A stretch of DNA of 47,968 nt from CAYOEV01 sp964403075 (GTDB lineage Bacteria > Bacteroidota > Bacteroidia > Cytophagales > Cyclobacteriaceae). Both the position numbers and the translations under genes were made by a program. This document shows positions 1 to 8,684 of this stretch, piece after piece (position 1 is the stretch's first letter; each line of letters starts with the position of its first letter). The stretch lies in assembly GCA_964403075.1 (NCBI GenBank), contig CAYOEV010000020.1, positions 1-47,968 on the forward strand, read 5' to 3'. The notes under the pieces are model-generated. The model saw nothing but the letters and a program-made list of their open reading frames with translations. It searched no databases and had not been told where the DNA came from.

Positions 1-59
1 TTGGTTAGAGCACCTGACTCATAATCAGGTGGTCCCTGGTTCGAGCCCAGGTGGGCCCA
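1..59 (+). tRNA. tRNA with CAT anticodon (Met or Ile2), 5' end cut by window edge
   Basis: The D-loop remnant, anticodon arm, variable loop, T arm and acceptor 3' strand are all visible. The anticodon stem is CCTGA/TCAGG around loop CTCATAA, so the anticodon CAT lies at 20-22. The T stem is CCTGG/CCAGG around TTCGAGC (35-51). The acceptor 3' strand TGGGCCC ends at 58 with discriminator A at 59, and CCA is not encoded. About 15 bases of the 5' half lie outside the window. CAT can be elongator Met, initiator Met or lysidine-modified Ile2. The GACTCATAATC anticodon arm resembles E. coli ileX, which slightly favours Ile2, but the missing acceptor half prevents a firm choice. Confidence 0.93.
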
Positions 60-73
60 CACATCGACAATCT

Positions 74-106
74 AGCACTTACGAACAATTGTAAGTGCTT
101 TTTTTT
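74..106 (+). terminator. intrinsic terminator after the tRNA
   Basis: A perfect 9-bp inverted repeat AGCACTTAC / GTAAGTGCT (74-82 and 91-99) surrounds an 8-base loop and is followed directly by a run of T (to 106). This is a textbook Rho-independent terminator for the tRNA transcript. Confidence 0.88.
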
Positions 107-518
107 GTAAGTAAATTCTCATAAAATTCACTAAACATCCACACATTTTAAACCACGCGCCTGTTTCGGTAAACATGACTTGAATTTCTTAATTATCAAC
201 ACATCAAGAGGTTCCTGAAAAAGTCTAAACAATGGTGATGCAAGATTGAACCACATCCGACCATTAATTAGCCAATATCCAATGAATTGAGCTATTTTTT
301 TGCTTCAATTCATCTATCAAAATAAGGCGACAATGCGCAAGGGAAACTTAAGCACAAAGGGTTTAAGGAATAGACGCATACTGCTAAAGAAAGGAAGGAA
401 TTAAAGAGAAAACAGGAAAACGTGGTCAGAATAGTTGTTGATATGTCAAACAAGTAGACAGAGAACCTATATATTGCTGGGCTTTGTTTGAAGTATAACA
501 AATGCACGTCAACTTGGT
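107..518. other. intergenic region with one stem-loop
   Basis: About 410 bases with no convincing gene. The only structure I see is a hairpin at 282-313: ATGAATTGA (282-290) pairs with TCAATTCAT (305-313), with AGC/GCT extending inward around a T-rich loop. The T run is in the loop, not after the stem, so it is not a classical terminator. A 65-codon minus-strand open frame at 310-507 is rich in Phe/Leu/Ser/Cys and has no recognisable domain; I consider it spurious. Confidence 0.5.
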
Positions 519-1793
519 TTGAATTTTTCTTCGCTCCGTCCTGCCTTCATCATGGCCACCCTCATTATGGCAGGTGAAGCTGTCTTCCTTTTGCCTTTCG
601 TGGTGGCCCGCATATTCAGACCCACATTATTAGCGGTACTGGACATCAACAATTATGAATTGGGTTCAGCCTTTTCCATGTACGGTACAGTAGCCATGAT
701 TTCGTATTTAGCGGGAGGACCTCTTGCGGACCGTTACTCGGCAAGAGGATTACTTTCGGTTGCACTGATCGTCACCTCATTGGGAGGGATTTTTTATGCG
801 TCTGAACCTTCTTTAAATGTACTTATTGTGCTTTACGGATTCTGGGGAGTATCGACCATACTTATATTTTGGGCAGCGCTGATCCGAGCTACACGAGAGT
901 GGGGAGGATCTATGAGCCAGGGGCGAGCTTTTGGTATATTGGATGGCGGCCGCGGTTTGTTTGCGGCCATATTGGCATCTTTTTCCGTGTTTCTTTTCGA
1001 CTGGTTTTTAGAGGTAGATGCAGAGGTGGCCACCTTTCACCAGCTTTCAACTGCCCTCAAGAATATCATCTGGCTATTTACAGCCATTGTTTTTTTGTCT
1101 GCGGGGCTGGTGTGGTGGATGATTCCTGATAGTCACATAGAACAGAGAGCAAAGCAACATCCCGAAAAACTATTCCATGGAATAAGAGAGGTGGTGAAAC
1201 GGCCCGTCATCTGGTTGCAGGCCATCATCATCCTGTGCGCCTACACCGGGTATAAAATTACCGATGACTTTTCATTGTATGCCTACGACGCTTTTGGGTA
1301 CGATGACGTGGAAGCTGCCACCATTGGCACCATTTCTTTTTGGATGCGACCCATCGGGGCCATTTTCGCCGGATGGTTGGCAGATGCCACCAAATCTTCA
1401 TGGATTGGCATGGGAAGCTTTCTTCTGATGTTAGCTGGTTGTTTGATGGTAGCCCTTGGCTGGGTACCTGATGGCTACTATTGGGTACTTGTTATGACAT
1501 TGGCCACCTCTAGCATAGGAATTTATGCCCTAAGAGGAGTTTACTATGCCCTGTTCCAGGAGGCACGTGTTCCTTTTGCACTTACAGGTACCGCTGTGGG
1601 TTTGGTGTCTGTGATTGGTTACACACCAGATATTTTCATGGGTCCTTTAATGGGACACTTAATTGATCGATCCCCAGGGGCATTGGGACATCAGCATGTC
1701 TTTGCCCTGGTGGCTGTTTTTGCCTTTCTGGGTTTACTCGCATCTGCAGCCTTTGAGCGTGTCGCACGTACACGGAAGTATGATCGGAAATGA
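519..1793 (+). CDS. MFS transporter
   Basis: A 424-residue inner-membrane transporter of the major facilitator superfamily, with about twelve hydrophobic segments. The cytoplasmic loop between helices 2 and 3 carries the family signature GGPLADRYSAR (residues 66-76, with the conserved Asp71 and Arg76). Length and motif fit the family; substrate cannot be told from sequence. The frame begins with TTG at 519. An in-frame ATG at 552 (residue 12) lies inside what looks like the first membrane helix, so the TTG start keeps helix 1 whole, but neither codon has a clear ribosome binding site. The gene stands alone, convergent with the lactonase gene on the other strand. Function as a transporter is safe; the start is not. 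Confidence 0.88.
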   Translation: MNFSSLRPAFIMATLIMAGEAVFLLPFVVARIFRPTLLAVLDINNYELGSAFSMYGTVAMISYLAGGPLADRYSARGLLSVALIVTSLGGIFYASEPSLNVLIVLYGFWGVSTILIFWAALIRATREWGGSMSQGRAFGILDGGRGLFAAILASFSVFLFDWFLEVDAEVATFHQLSTALKNIIWLFTAIVFLSAGLVWWMIPDSHIEQRAKQHPEKLFHGIREVVKRPVIWLQAIIILCAYTGYKITDDFSLYAYDAFGYDDVEAATIGTISFWMRPIGAIFAGWLADATKSSWIGMGSFLLMLAGCLMVALGWVPDGYYWVLVMTLATSSIGIYALRGVYYALFQEARVPFALTGTAVGLVSVIGYTPDIFMGPLMGHLIDRSPGALGHQHVFALVAVFAFLGLLASAAFERVARTRKYDRK

Positions 1794-1831
1794 GACGAGA
1801 TTGATGTCTGATAGGGGTAGCGTGCCCTACA

Positions 1832-2890
1832 TCATGGTTCGCGGCCTGCTTGTAATACCAAAAAGTGATCGTCCATGACATTTCCTGTGAAAATCAAATT
1901 TTCATAAGGCACTGCAACAGAGGCTGCCGACATCTCTGTGCCTTCATTTAGAAAGACAGTCTCCACAGTGTATTGGTCCTGGTCCTGATAGTCTATCACG
2001 ATGATTTCTGATGGGGCTATATCCCTTTTTCCAGAGGCATAGGCCACAAAGTCCAACAAACTGGGGTGACCACCAATCCAAAGTTTGCCATCAGCATCCA
2101 ATTCAATGTTGTCCACGCCGGTGGCGCAATCAATTTTATCGATGAATTTGAGACTACCATCCTTTGCGATGCGATAAACCCGCACGTGAAAACCACGAGG
2201 GGAGGCCACGTAAAGAAGTTGGCGGCGCTGGTCCCATTGAATACCATTGGCATAGGCAATGCCATTCGCTTCCTCTTGGTAATTCTTTCCATTGTAATGG
2301 ATCACATTAGAAACGGCCCAGCCAAGATATTCTTCGGCTATTTGGCCTAAACCTGAGAGATACCGGTGGTCATTGGTGAAATAAAACCGTTTTTTATCAA
2401 TGGCTACCACGTCGTTGGGACTGACCATGCTGGAGTCTATCCAGGTTTTTTGATGTTTAAGCTTGCCTTTGCGCAAACGAAATTCTTCTATGCTGTGCTT
2501 TTGGTTGAAATGATTGACAGCCAATACCCGATAGTTGTTTCGGCTCGTTTTGATCATTGAAATGCCGTGTGGATGAAAAGGAAAATCTAACCCGGTGGTT
2601 AATTCTACGGGGGTCAGACTGGTGTCTCTTAAGTCGATAAAATATAGGTGCCCTTGCACATCAGCTGAGTCTCTTCGCCTGGCCCGGTCGTCCGAGGAAA
2701 CTAACAAAAAGTGATCAGCATAGCTCACCTGCATATCTTCTGAGCCCGGCAGTTTAATCTGCTTCAATACCTGACCACTGAATTGATTTTCAATTGATCG
2801 AAAATAACCCGTACTTGAAAGAACGTGGTAAACCAAACCGCCTGTTGAAACGATAACGACCAAAAAGATGATTAATCCAATGCGTCTCAT
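1832..2890 (-). CDS. paraoxonase/arylesterase (PON) family six-bladed propeller lactonase
   Basis: 352 residues that follow vertebrate serum paraoxonases (PON1/2/3; Pfam Arylesterase) along most of their length, which is uncommon in bacteria. All PON1 metal and catalytic positions have counterparts: Glu51-Asp52 (PON1 E53-D54), His108 in PHGIS (H115), His127 in AVNH (H134), Asn159-Asp160 in SPND (N168-D169), Asn215 in ANGI (N224) and Asp260-Asn261 in VDNI (D269-N270). Residues 5-23 form one N-terminal hydrophobic segment, a membrane anchor or uncleaved signal as in PON1, so the enzyme probably faces the periplasm. PON enzymes are calcium-dependent lactonases; PON2 cleaves long-chain acyl-homoserine lactones. 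Substrate here is inferred. It is divergent from the acylase gene at 3185. Confidence 0.88.
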   Translation of the reverse strand: MRRIGLIIFLVVIVSTGGLVYHVLSSTGYFRSIENQFSGQVLKQIKLPGSEDMQVSYADHFLLVSSDDRARRRDSADVQGHLYFIDLRDTSLTPVELTTGLDFPFHPHGISMIKTSRNNYRVLAVNHFNQKHSIEEFRLRKGKLKHQKTWIDSSMVSPNDVVAIDKKRFYFTNDHRYLSGLGQIAEEYLGWAVSNVIHYNGKNYQEEANGIAYANGIQWDQRRQLLYVASPRGFHVRVYRIAKDGSLKFIDKIDCATGVDNIELDADGKLWIGGHPSLLDFVAYASGKRDIAPSEIIVIDYQDQDQYTVETVFLNEGTEMSAASVAVPYENLIFTGNVMDDHFLVLQAGREP

Positions 2891-2932
2891 GTATCAATGA
2901 TATACAAAAAATACTTTACCTGAATTCATAGG

Positions 2933-3085
2933 TCAATTCCTGAAAGATTCACCCAACAGTCCATCGATCATTGGTGGAATGGTGCAAAATAATGATACTT
3001 CACTATCCTGCGCAGTTTGTGAATTGTTTACGACTAACTCTTCCAACAGGTGACCCACAGCAATTTCTTTTAATTTAACACGCAT
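2933..3085 (-). CDS. possible 50-residue small protein
   Basis: A complete ATG-to-TGA frame sits between the PON-type lactonase and the acylase gene, on the lactonase strand and 42 bases upstream of its start. The product begins MRVKLKEIAVGHLLEELVVN, has a basic, amphipathic first half and a more hydrophobic second half with one Cys (SLFCTIPP). No domain is recognised and the ribosome binding site is weak (AAGAT 6-10 bases upstream). The length, charged N-terminus and single Cys recall ribosomal peptide precursors in a very general way only. It could equally be a chance frame within a 5' leader. Confidence 0.3.
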   Translation of the reverse strand: MRVKLKEIAVGHLLEELVVNNSQTAQDSEVSLFCTIPPMIDGLLGESFRN

Positions 3086-3184
3086 AATTTTATCTTGTTT
3101 TTAAGTCAACTACCCTAGCAGGTTGGTCATGTCTAGCGGTTTAGATAGGCATCCCGATTTAGAACTGATGCTTATATTGCTGCC

Positions 3185-5266
3185 ATGTTCAATAAAATAC
3201 TTACCATCTATTTTCTGGTACCCATCGCTTCCGTTTGCGGTCAATCCATTAATCCGGAAAATATCACCATCATACGAGATGATTACGGAATCCCGCACGT
3301 TTATGCTTCCAAAAATGAGGAAATCGCCTATGGACTGGCTTGGGTACAATGTGAGGATGAATTTGAAAATCTTCAATTGGGCCTGCTCTTTGCGCGCGAA
3401 AGACTTGGCCGCAAGTATGGCCGGGAGGGCGCAGCAGGTGATTTTTTTTCGGCGCTTTTTCACCTTGAAGACATGGTGGCAGAAAAAAGAGCCGAAATCC
3501 CGCCGCATTTTCTTCAATACATCGATGGCTACGTACAGGGATTGAACGACTATGCAAGCGCGCACCCAAAAGAACTTTTGGATAAACAGGTATTTCCCGT
3601 CACCATCGATGACATGTTGGAGATCTATCCGCTGAAACTGACCCAATTCATGGGGGCAGGGGAAATTGTGACTAGGATCGTCAATGGTAAATTTTATGAC
3701 CAGTCGTTCTCCGAGATCGATTTCGGACAAAAGGGCTCCAATGCGTTTGCTTTCAAAAGCCACATGACCAAAGATGGGCGGACTTACCTGATTGCCAATC
3801 CACACCAGCCCTTTACTGGTCCGGAACATTTTTACGAGGTACAGCTACAAAGTGCAACGGGCTGGCAATTTCAAGGCGCTCTTTTTCCCGGTTCTTTATC
3901 TCCTCAAATCGGTACCAACGGCCACCTCGCCTGGACGCACACGAATAATTACTTTGATCATACGGATGTATATGCCCTGGAAATGCATCCTGAGAAGAAG
4001 CTGCAATATGCTTATGACGGGGAGTGGAAAAAATTGGAAGAACGGAAAATCAAACTACGGGTAAAACTTAAATGGTTACCCTTCCCGATCGGTGTTAAGA
4101 GGACCGTTTATGAAAGTATATATGGGCCTACGCTAAAAAGTAAGGAAGGTCATTTTTTCGCCATACGTACACCCCCGGCTATGGGTATCAAAGCGGGTTA
4201 CCAGTGGTACGAAATGTCGAGAGCTAAGAATCTCAGCGAGTTTCGGGATGCACTGCGCATCGACGGGTTGCCTTATTTTAACATCGCGTACGCAGACAAA
4301 TACGATGAGATTTTCTATTTGTGCAATGGGCATTTTCCCGTCCGTACGAAAGGCTATGATTATTTGAACCTTACACAAGGGAATACGTCAGCCACCCGAT
4401 GGACTTCTTTTTATCCTTTGGATGAAAGACCGCTGATTGCGAATCCCGAGTGCGGTTATGTGTACAATGTAAACCACAATCCCTTCAAATGCACTTGCGT
4501 AGAAGAATGGCGCGACACAAGGAATTTTGATCCTCTTATGCGCTTCGATAGTGTGATTGACGAAACCATGAGATCTTATCAATGGCGTGAAATTTATGAA
4601 GATGGCACAAAATTGAGCATGGAGGAATTGAAGGTTTTGAAGTACGATGCCCGCATTCCCGAAAAAGATAGTTGGATGACACTCCTGGACAAGTTGAGAA
4701 TGGCAGAGCCTAGGGAAGAGTTAAACGCTGTAATAAGCCGTTTAAAGGAATGGGACGCAGTGATTGACCCTCAGGATGATTTACCCACTTATCTACTTTT
4801 GAGTTGGTTCAAAAGGCCATACCAGAAGATAACTCTGAACAACTTTACACCTGAATACGCGGCGGATGCTTTAGTGGCGGCAAGGACGCACATGATCAAA
4901 TATTTTGGCAAAGCAGACGTACCCTTTCAGGAGTTTTTTCGCTTTAAAAGAGGCGAGAAGGATCTGCCTGTTTTTGGTTTTCCGGGCACCTTGGCCGCTC
5001 GCTCCGGTGCAATAGATAAAGCAAACGGAAGATATTATAGTTCTGGGGGAGATGGCTTCATGATGTTTATACAGTTTGAAGGTGGCGAGTTAAAGAGAAT
5101 GGAATCGATCGTACCTTATGGGGGTTCTCAAATCCCGGAAAGCCCATATTATAACAATCAAATGGAGCTATTTACTGAAATGGGCGCCAAGGAAATGACG
5201 TTCGATCGTGACATGGTCGAGAAGAAAGCCACCCGTATTTATCATCCAGTAAATGAAGACAGGTAA
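3185..5266 (+). CDS. secreted penicillin acylase (S45) family Ntn hydrolase, acyl-amide hydrolase
   Basis: 693 residues with an N-terminal signal peptide (about 1-19). The family self-cleaves to expose a catalytic Ser: here FGQKGSNAFAF gives the Gly184-Ser185 cleavage point, so residues 20-184 would be the alpha chain and 185-693 the beta chain. Following landmarks match the family: NPHQPF, FYEVQLQ, GALFPG, GTNGHLAWT. The C-terminal GGSQIPESPYYNNQ resembles the usual family end. Members cut amide-linked acyl chains of beta-lactams, cyclic lipopeptides or acyl-homoserine lactones (PvdQ, QuiP, AiiD); substrate is not readable here. Length (about 700) is typical. The last 14 bases overlap the next gene, suggesting co-transcription, and it is divergent from the PON-type lactonase. 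Confidence 0.9.
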   Translation: MFNKILTIYFLVPIASVCGQSINPENITIIRDDYGIPHVYASKNEEIAYGLAWVQCEDEFENLQLGLLFARERLGRKYGREGAAGDFFSALFHLEDMVAEKRAEIPPHFLQYIDGYVQGLNDYASAHPKELLDKQVFPVTIDDMLEIYPLKLTQFMGAGEIVTRIVNGKFYDQSFSEIDFGQKGSNAFAFKSHMTKDGRTYLIANPHQPFTGPEHFYEVQLQSATGWQFQGALFPGSLSPQIGTNGHLAWTHTNNYFDHTDVYALEMHPEKKLQYAYDGEWKKLEERKIKLRVKLKWLPFPIGVKRTVYESIYGPTLKSKEGHFFAIRTPPAMGIKAGYQWYEMSRAKNLSEFRDALRIDGLPYFNIAYADKYDEIFYLCNGHFPVRTKGYDYLNLTQGNTSATRWTSFYPLDERPLIANPECGYVYNVNHNPFKCTCVEEWRDTRNFDPLMRFDSVIDETMRSYQWREIYEDGTKLSMEELKVLKYDARIPEKDSWMTLLDKLRMAEPREELNAVISRLKEWDAVIDPQDDLPTYLLLSWFKRPYQKITLNNFTPEYAADALVAARTHMIKYFGKADVPFQEFFRFKRGEKDLPVFGFPGTLAARSGAIDKANGRYYSSGGDGFMMFIQFEGGELKRMESIVPYGGSQIPESPYYNNQMELFTEMGAKEMTFDRDMVEKKATRIYHPVNEDR

Positions 5267-5693
5267 GGGTTACATTATTAATAAAATATTACCTGAATTT
5301 GCCTGCATTTTGCAAAGATTTGGCGGAGAGGTAGATTTACCGCTTTTGATGGACGGCACCATGGAGTTGTTGAAAGAACCAAACTTCCGGCCTGAATATA
5401 CCTTCCTTATTGACTTTCGTGGGACCGATTTCCGTTTGTCTCCGGAAGATATTTTGGAATTTACTTCGGCGATTAGAGATTCCGATTTTGCTTCGAAACC
5501 ACGCAAATCGGCTTATTTAATTCAGGGCTCGCAGCAAAAGTATTTGTCCCTACTTTATAAGCAGAGCCGAAAATCTTTGTCCATTGATGGAAGGGTATGT
5601 CGTGACGTTCGAGAGATGTGCACCTGGTCGGGTGTGCGAATCTCACCAGAAGAAGTGAAGAACTGGTTTGAGCAATCTGAAAACAATAAATAA
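5253..5693 (+). CDS. small cytosolic protein, STAS/SpoIIAA-like
   Basis: 146 residues with no signal peptide. The pattern around YTFLIDFRGTDF (about 49-60), followed by an amphipathic helix and SAYLIQGS, looks like the strand-helix alternation of STAS or CRAL-TRIO-like (SpoIIAA) folds found in small Bacteroidota proteins, but no diagnostic phosphorylatable Ser is obvious. The ATG at 5253 overlaps the acylase end by 14 bases, so the two are probably translated from one mRNA. A functional link with the acylase is only positional. A similar small protein is encoded at 42353. Real gene: likely; function: unknown. Confidence 0.7.
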   Translation: MKTGKGYIINKILPEFACILQRFGGEVDLPLLMDGTMELLKEPNFRPEYTFLIDFRGTDFRLSPEDILEFTSAIRDSDFASKPRKSAYLIQGSQQKYLSLLYKQSRKSLSIDGRVCRDVREMCTWSGVRISPEEVKNWFEQSENNK

Positions 5694-5840
5694 TTTTTTA
5701 CGGACACTAGGACCCTAATGGGCCAAGATAATTGGCTGAATATGAGAATAATGGTTATCAAACACATTTAAACTACCAACAGTTTGATAGAAGTAGTTAC
5801 CAAATCTTTCTTATTTCAAAACAGTGCATATCGCGGGGCC

Positions 5841-5868
5841 AGCGAAGTCATGAGTGCTTGACTTCGCT
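5841..5868. terminator. perfect 10-bp stem-loop between convergent genes
   Basis: AGCGAAGTCA (5841-5850) and TGACTTCGCT (5859-5868) form a perfect 10-bp hairpin with an 8-base loop. It overlaps the stop codon of the histidine kinase and lies after the STAS-like gene, where two transcripts converge. Neither strand has a following T run, so it may be a weak terminator or an mRNA 3'-end stabiliser. Confidence 0.45.
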
Positions 5869-8092
5869 ACGAATTGACCAGTGAGGATTCAGTCTTTATT
5901 TGTCGATTGTTTGCACTTACAGGTAAAGAAATATTAAAAGTTGTCCCTTTGCCAACGGTTGATGTAACATCTATTTGTCCGTCATGTTCATGAATGATGG
6001 AGTAGGTGAGGTACAACCCAAGTCCAGTACCTTTTCCTGGTGCTTTTGTGGTGAAGAACGGATCTGATATCCTACTCAGGTGTTGATCATCAATACCGCA
6101 ACCATCATCTGATATTATTATCAGGAGTCGATCTTTGATGATTTGTGTTTTTAACAAAAGACGTCCTTGATCAGAGATGGCCTGTTCCGCATTGCTCAAA
6201 ATATTCAGAAATGCCTGATGTAGTCGACCCTCGTTTCCAATGAGTTTGTAGGCACTCGTAGCATACTCTTTCTCGACCGTAATTCTTTTTTTCAGTCGGT
6301 TGTGTAAAATGACCAGGCAGTTGTCGAGGACTTCTTCCACTTTACATAATTCTTCGTGTGAAGGGCCTTGTCTACTGAAATGGCCCAGGCTATGCACGAT
6401 GGTTGACGCACGATCTACCCCCTCTATAATTACATCGATCAGGGCTTTGGCTTCTACGGGTATTTGATTTTTGTTCATTAAAGATTCCAATCCCAATACA
6501 CCCCCCTTGATGAAGTTCAGGGGATTATTGATTTCATGCCCCACGCCCGCAGCCAGAATACCCAAGGAAGCCATCTTTTCGGATTCGATCAGCTTCTTTT
6601 GTGCGCTTTTAAGATGGTCCAATGCATTTTGCGTTTCTTTTTGCTGTTCGTCGAGCTGCGCATTTTGATCTTTCAATTTGAAATTAGATAATTCAAGTTC
6701 TTCTGTCCGCTGTTGGATGATCGATTCCAGTTCGTCTGAATAAGAACGTATTTCAGCCTGTGCTTCTTTTAGGCTGGTAATGTCACTGCCAAAAGCAACA
6801 AACTCATTGGGCCTAATTCTGCTACCTGACAGGAGGGAATTCCAGGAAATTATGCGTTTAGCACCTGTTTTAGTGGTCACCGTCGTTTCATAATCTATAA
6901 TTTGCCGATCCTTGGTCAGTTTATGCCAAATATCATCCGGTTCCAGCCGATCGGAAGTTTCCGGATGGATCAACTTCCACCACTGCTTATGGATGACTTC
7001 TTTTTGTTTGTAACCGGTAATATTTTCGGTTGCCGGATTTAAAAAAGTGCATTTTCCTGCCTCATCCATGCCAACAATCATCACTGGTGAGGCTTGAATA
7101 ATGGCTTGAGAGTAATCCTTTTCACTTTTTATCTTTTCCTCGAACTGACTTTCCTTTCTTCGGATGTAGATAAATCCTCCGATGGTAAGGAAGTTAATTA
7201 GCAAGTAAACAATAATTAATCTTTTCAATGTTTTCCAATAAATAGCCCATAAGCGATCTTTATCTACCGTAAGAATGATGTCGTGATTCATCGTTACAGA
7301 GGGAGAGAAGCTCGCATATAAGCTTTCATTTCGGGTGCGATCGTATCCGTTAAAGAACTTTAGATCTCCGATCTGATTAGTTTGGGAAGTGTCCTGGAGG
7401 AAGTCAGCTGGTTTTCTCAGATATCTCCCGTAGTACTCTTTTTCCAAAGGATAATACAATTGAAGTGTGCCAAAAAGGTCATGACGTACCAGCAAATGAT
7501 AACCTTGAGGTAAATTCAGCTGAGCTAGGCCGGAAGTAATACGCTGTAAGTCAATGGCTGACGTATTTACACCCACCAATTCACCATCCTCGTCGTATAA
7601 GGGTACTCGAATGGGTAAGATCCAATCTTCGATGGCTTCGAAATAATAAGGTTCTCCTATGGACAACCCCTTTTGTTGCTTAGTTAATTGGAAGGATCTT
7701 CGGGTTAGTGAGGACTGATTGAGATTGGGCCCTGTGCCACTTAGACTACCGGTAAAAGAATACACCTGTCCGGACGTATCTGCTAAGCCAATAGCGAGGA
7801 ATTCATCCCAAATTTTCAGGGCATTTCTTGCAATTTCCAATCGCATTTCCTGTCCATCTTCTCCCGGATAATCGAGCATGCGCTGGCCAATGGAAAGCAG
7901 CCCCAACTCGCGTTGGCGAAAGGTCAATTGCATGTAATCACGAACTAAACGTGTATTAAAGGAGAGTTCCTGGTGTTCATTGGTCTTAGTTTGGTTCCAT
8001 AGTATCACTGCAAGGATGGCGGCAATGGATAACAATGCAATCATTACGATTATCAACAATTTATTAAATACGCTCGAAGAGGTACGATGCAT
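5867..8092 (-). CDS. membrane sensor histidine kinase with extracytoplasmic sensor and PAS domain
   Basis: 741 residues. Helix 1 at about 11-31 and helix 2 at about 291-311 bracket a 260-residue extracytoplasmic region of the dCache type, so the signal is probably periplasmic. Next comes a PAS domain (about 328-443, with PATENITGY), a coiled coil (about 444-505, Gln/Glu-rich), the dimerisation/phosphoacceptor H box GVGHEINNPL with His519, and an ATPase domain with N box (NILSNAEQAI, 630-639), G1 (DDGCGI, 662-667) and G2 (GKGTGLGL, 686-693). Glu after the His places it with NtrB/PAS-type kinases. No response regulator is encoded nearby, so it is an orphan kinase; its target is unknown. ATG at 8092. 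Confidence 0.93.
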   Translation of the reverse strand: MHRTSSSVFNKLLIIVMIALLSIAAILAVILWNQTKTNEHQELSFNTRLVRDYMQLTFRQRELGLLSIGQRMLDYPGEDGQEMRLEIARNALKIWDEFLAIGLADTSGQVYSFTGSLSGTGPNLNQSSLTRRSFQLTKQQKGLSIGEPYYFEAIEDWILPIRVPLYDEDGELVGVNTSAIDLQRITSGLAQLNLPQGYHLLVRHDLFGTLQLYYPLEKEYYGRYLRKPADFLQDTSQTNQIGDLKFFNGYDRTRNESLYASFSPSVTMNHDIILTVDKDRLWAIYWKTLKRLIIVYLLINFLTIGGFIYIRRKESQFEEKIKSEKDYSQAIIQASPVMIVGMDEAGKCTFLNPATENITGYKQKEVIHKQWWKLIHPETSDRLEPDDIWHKLTKDRQIIDYETTVTTKTGAKRIISWNSLLSGSRIRPNEFVAFGSDITSLKEAQAEIRSYSDELESIIQQRTEELELSNFKLKDQNAQLDEQQKETQNALDHLKSAQKKLIESEKMASLGILAAGVGHEINNPLNFIKGGVLGLESLMNKNQIPVEAKALIDVIIEGVDRASTIVHSLGHFSRQGPSHEELCKVEEVLDNCLVILHNRLKKRITVEKEYATSAYKLIGNEGRLHQAFLNILSNAEQAISDQGRLLLKTQIIKDRLLIIISDDGCGIDDQHLSRISDPFFTTKAPGKGTGLGLYLTYSIIHEHDGQIDVTSTVGKGTTFNISLPVSANNRQIKTESSLVNS

Positions 8093-8266
8093 CTCGGGAT
8101 TTTAATTGTTTGTCTAAAATACTAAAAAAGTGCCTGTCCTAAAGAGTGGCCGCTCAGCACAAAGGCAACGGCGCACGAAATCCCTAAAAACATCGTTTGA
8201 ATGAATCAGAATGTATAACTTAGACCCGTTTATAATGTTCGTCAAGAGCAACCAACTCACCGTGAT

Positions 8267-8632
8267 ATGCTTAAGAATGCAGGAATAATCTTCATCGCCT
8301 TGGTCCTTGCAGCCTTCGTTTTTGTAGATGAGCCATCGATTTATAGAAAGAAATCTAGCGACAGTATTGATACTACCTTCAAAGATTCAGTGGAGGTGGA
8401 TACCTGGCGGAACAATGGCATTTACTACGCCAAGTCCGTAAATCTCACCAATGTACCTTTGAAGGTAAAAATTTGTTACGTTACAGACCAGGGACAATAC
8501 AGGAGCAAGGAACATTATCTGATAAGACCTGGTGGATCCGCCACCTTTCATTCGAATTATGGCATCAATCACGTGTCGGCTGTATTTCACGTTTTTACTG
8601 ATCCCAGACCGCTGGAATGTCCTTTTGAGTAA
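8267..8632 (+). CDS. small secreted or membrane-anchored protein of unknown function
   Basis: 121 residues. Residues 5-20 are a hydrophobic signal or anchor; the rest is polar and likely extracytoplasmic, with beta-strand-like alternation and two Cys residues (KICYV and LECPF) that could form a disulfide. I recognise no family. It stands divergent from the histidine kinase, with about 170 bases between the starts, and 52 bases ahead of the deacetylase-like gene on the same strand. Confidence 0.65.
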   Translation: MLKNAGIIFIALVLAAFVFVDEPSIYRKKSSDSIDTTFKDSVEVDTWRNNGIYYAKSVNLTNVPLKVKICYVTDQGQYRSKEHYLIRPGGSATFHSNYGINHVSAVFHVFTDPRPLECPFE

Positions 8633-8684
8633 ATTGTTCTCATCTTAAAGGGCACTTTCCTTTCTTTTTTCTGGTTGTCTCGAC

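Noticed and set aside
310..507. 65-codon minus-strand frame rich in Phe, Leu and Ser
   Set aside because: No motif, low-complexity composition of an AT-rich intergenic stretch, no ribosome binding site.
3110..3829. 239-codon minus-strand open frame
   Set aside because: It lies opposite the acylase gene, whose motifs are unmistakable; the product has no domain and is a shadow frame.
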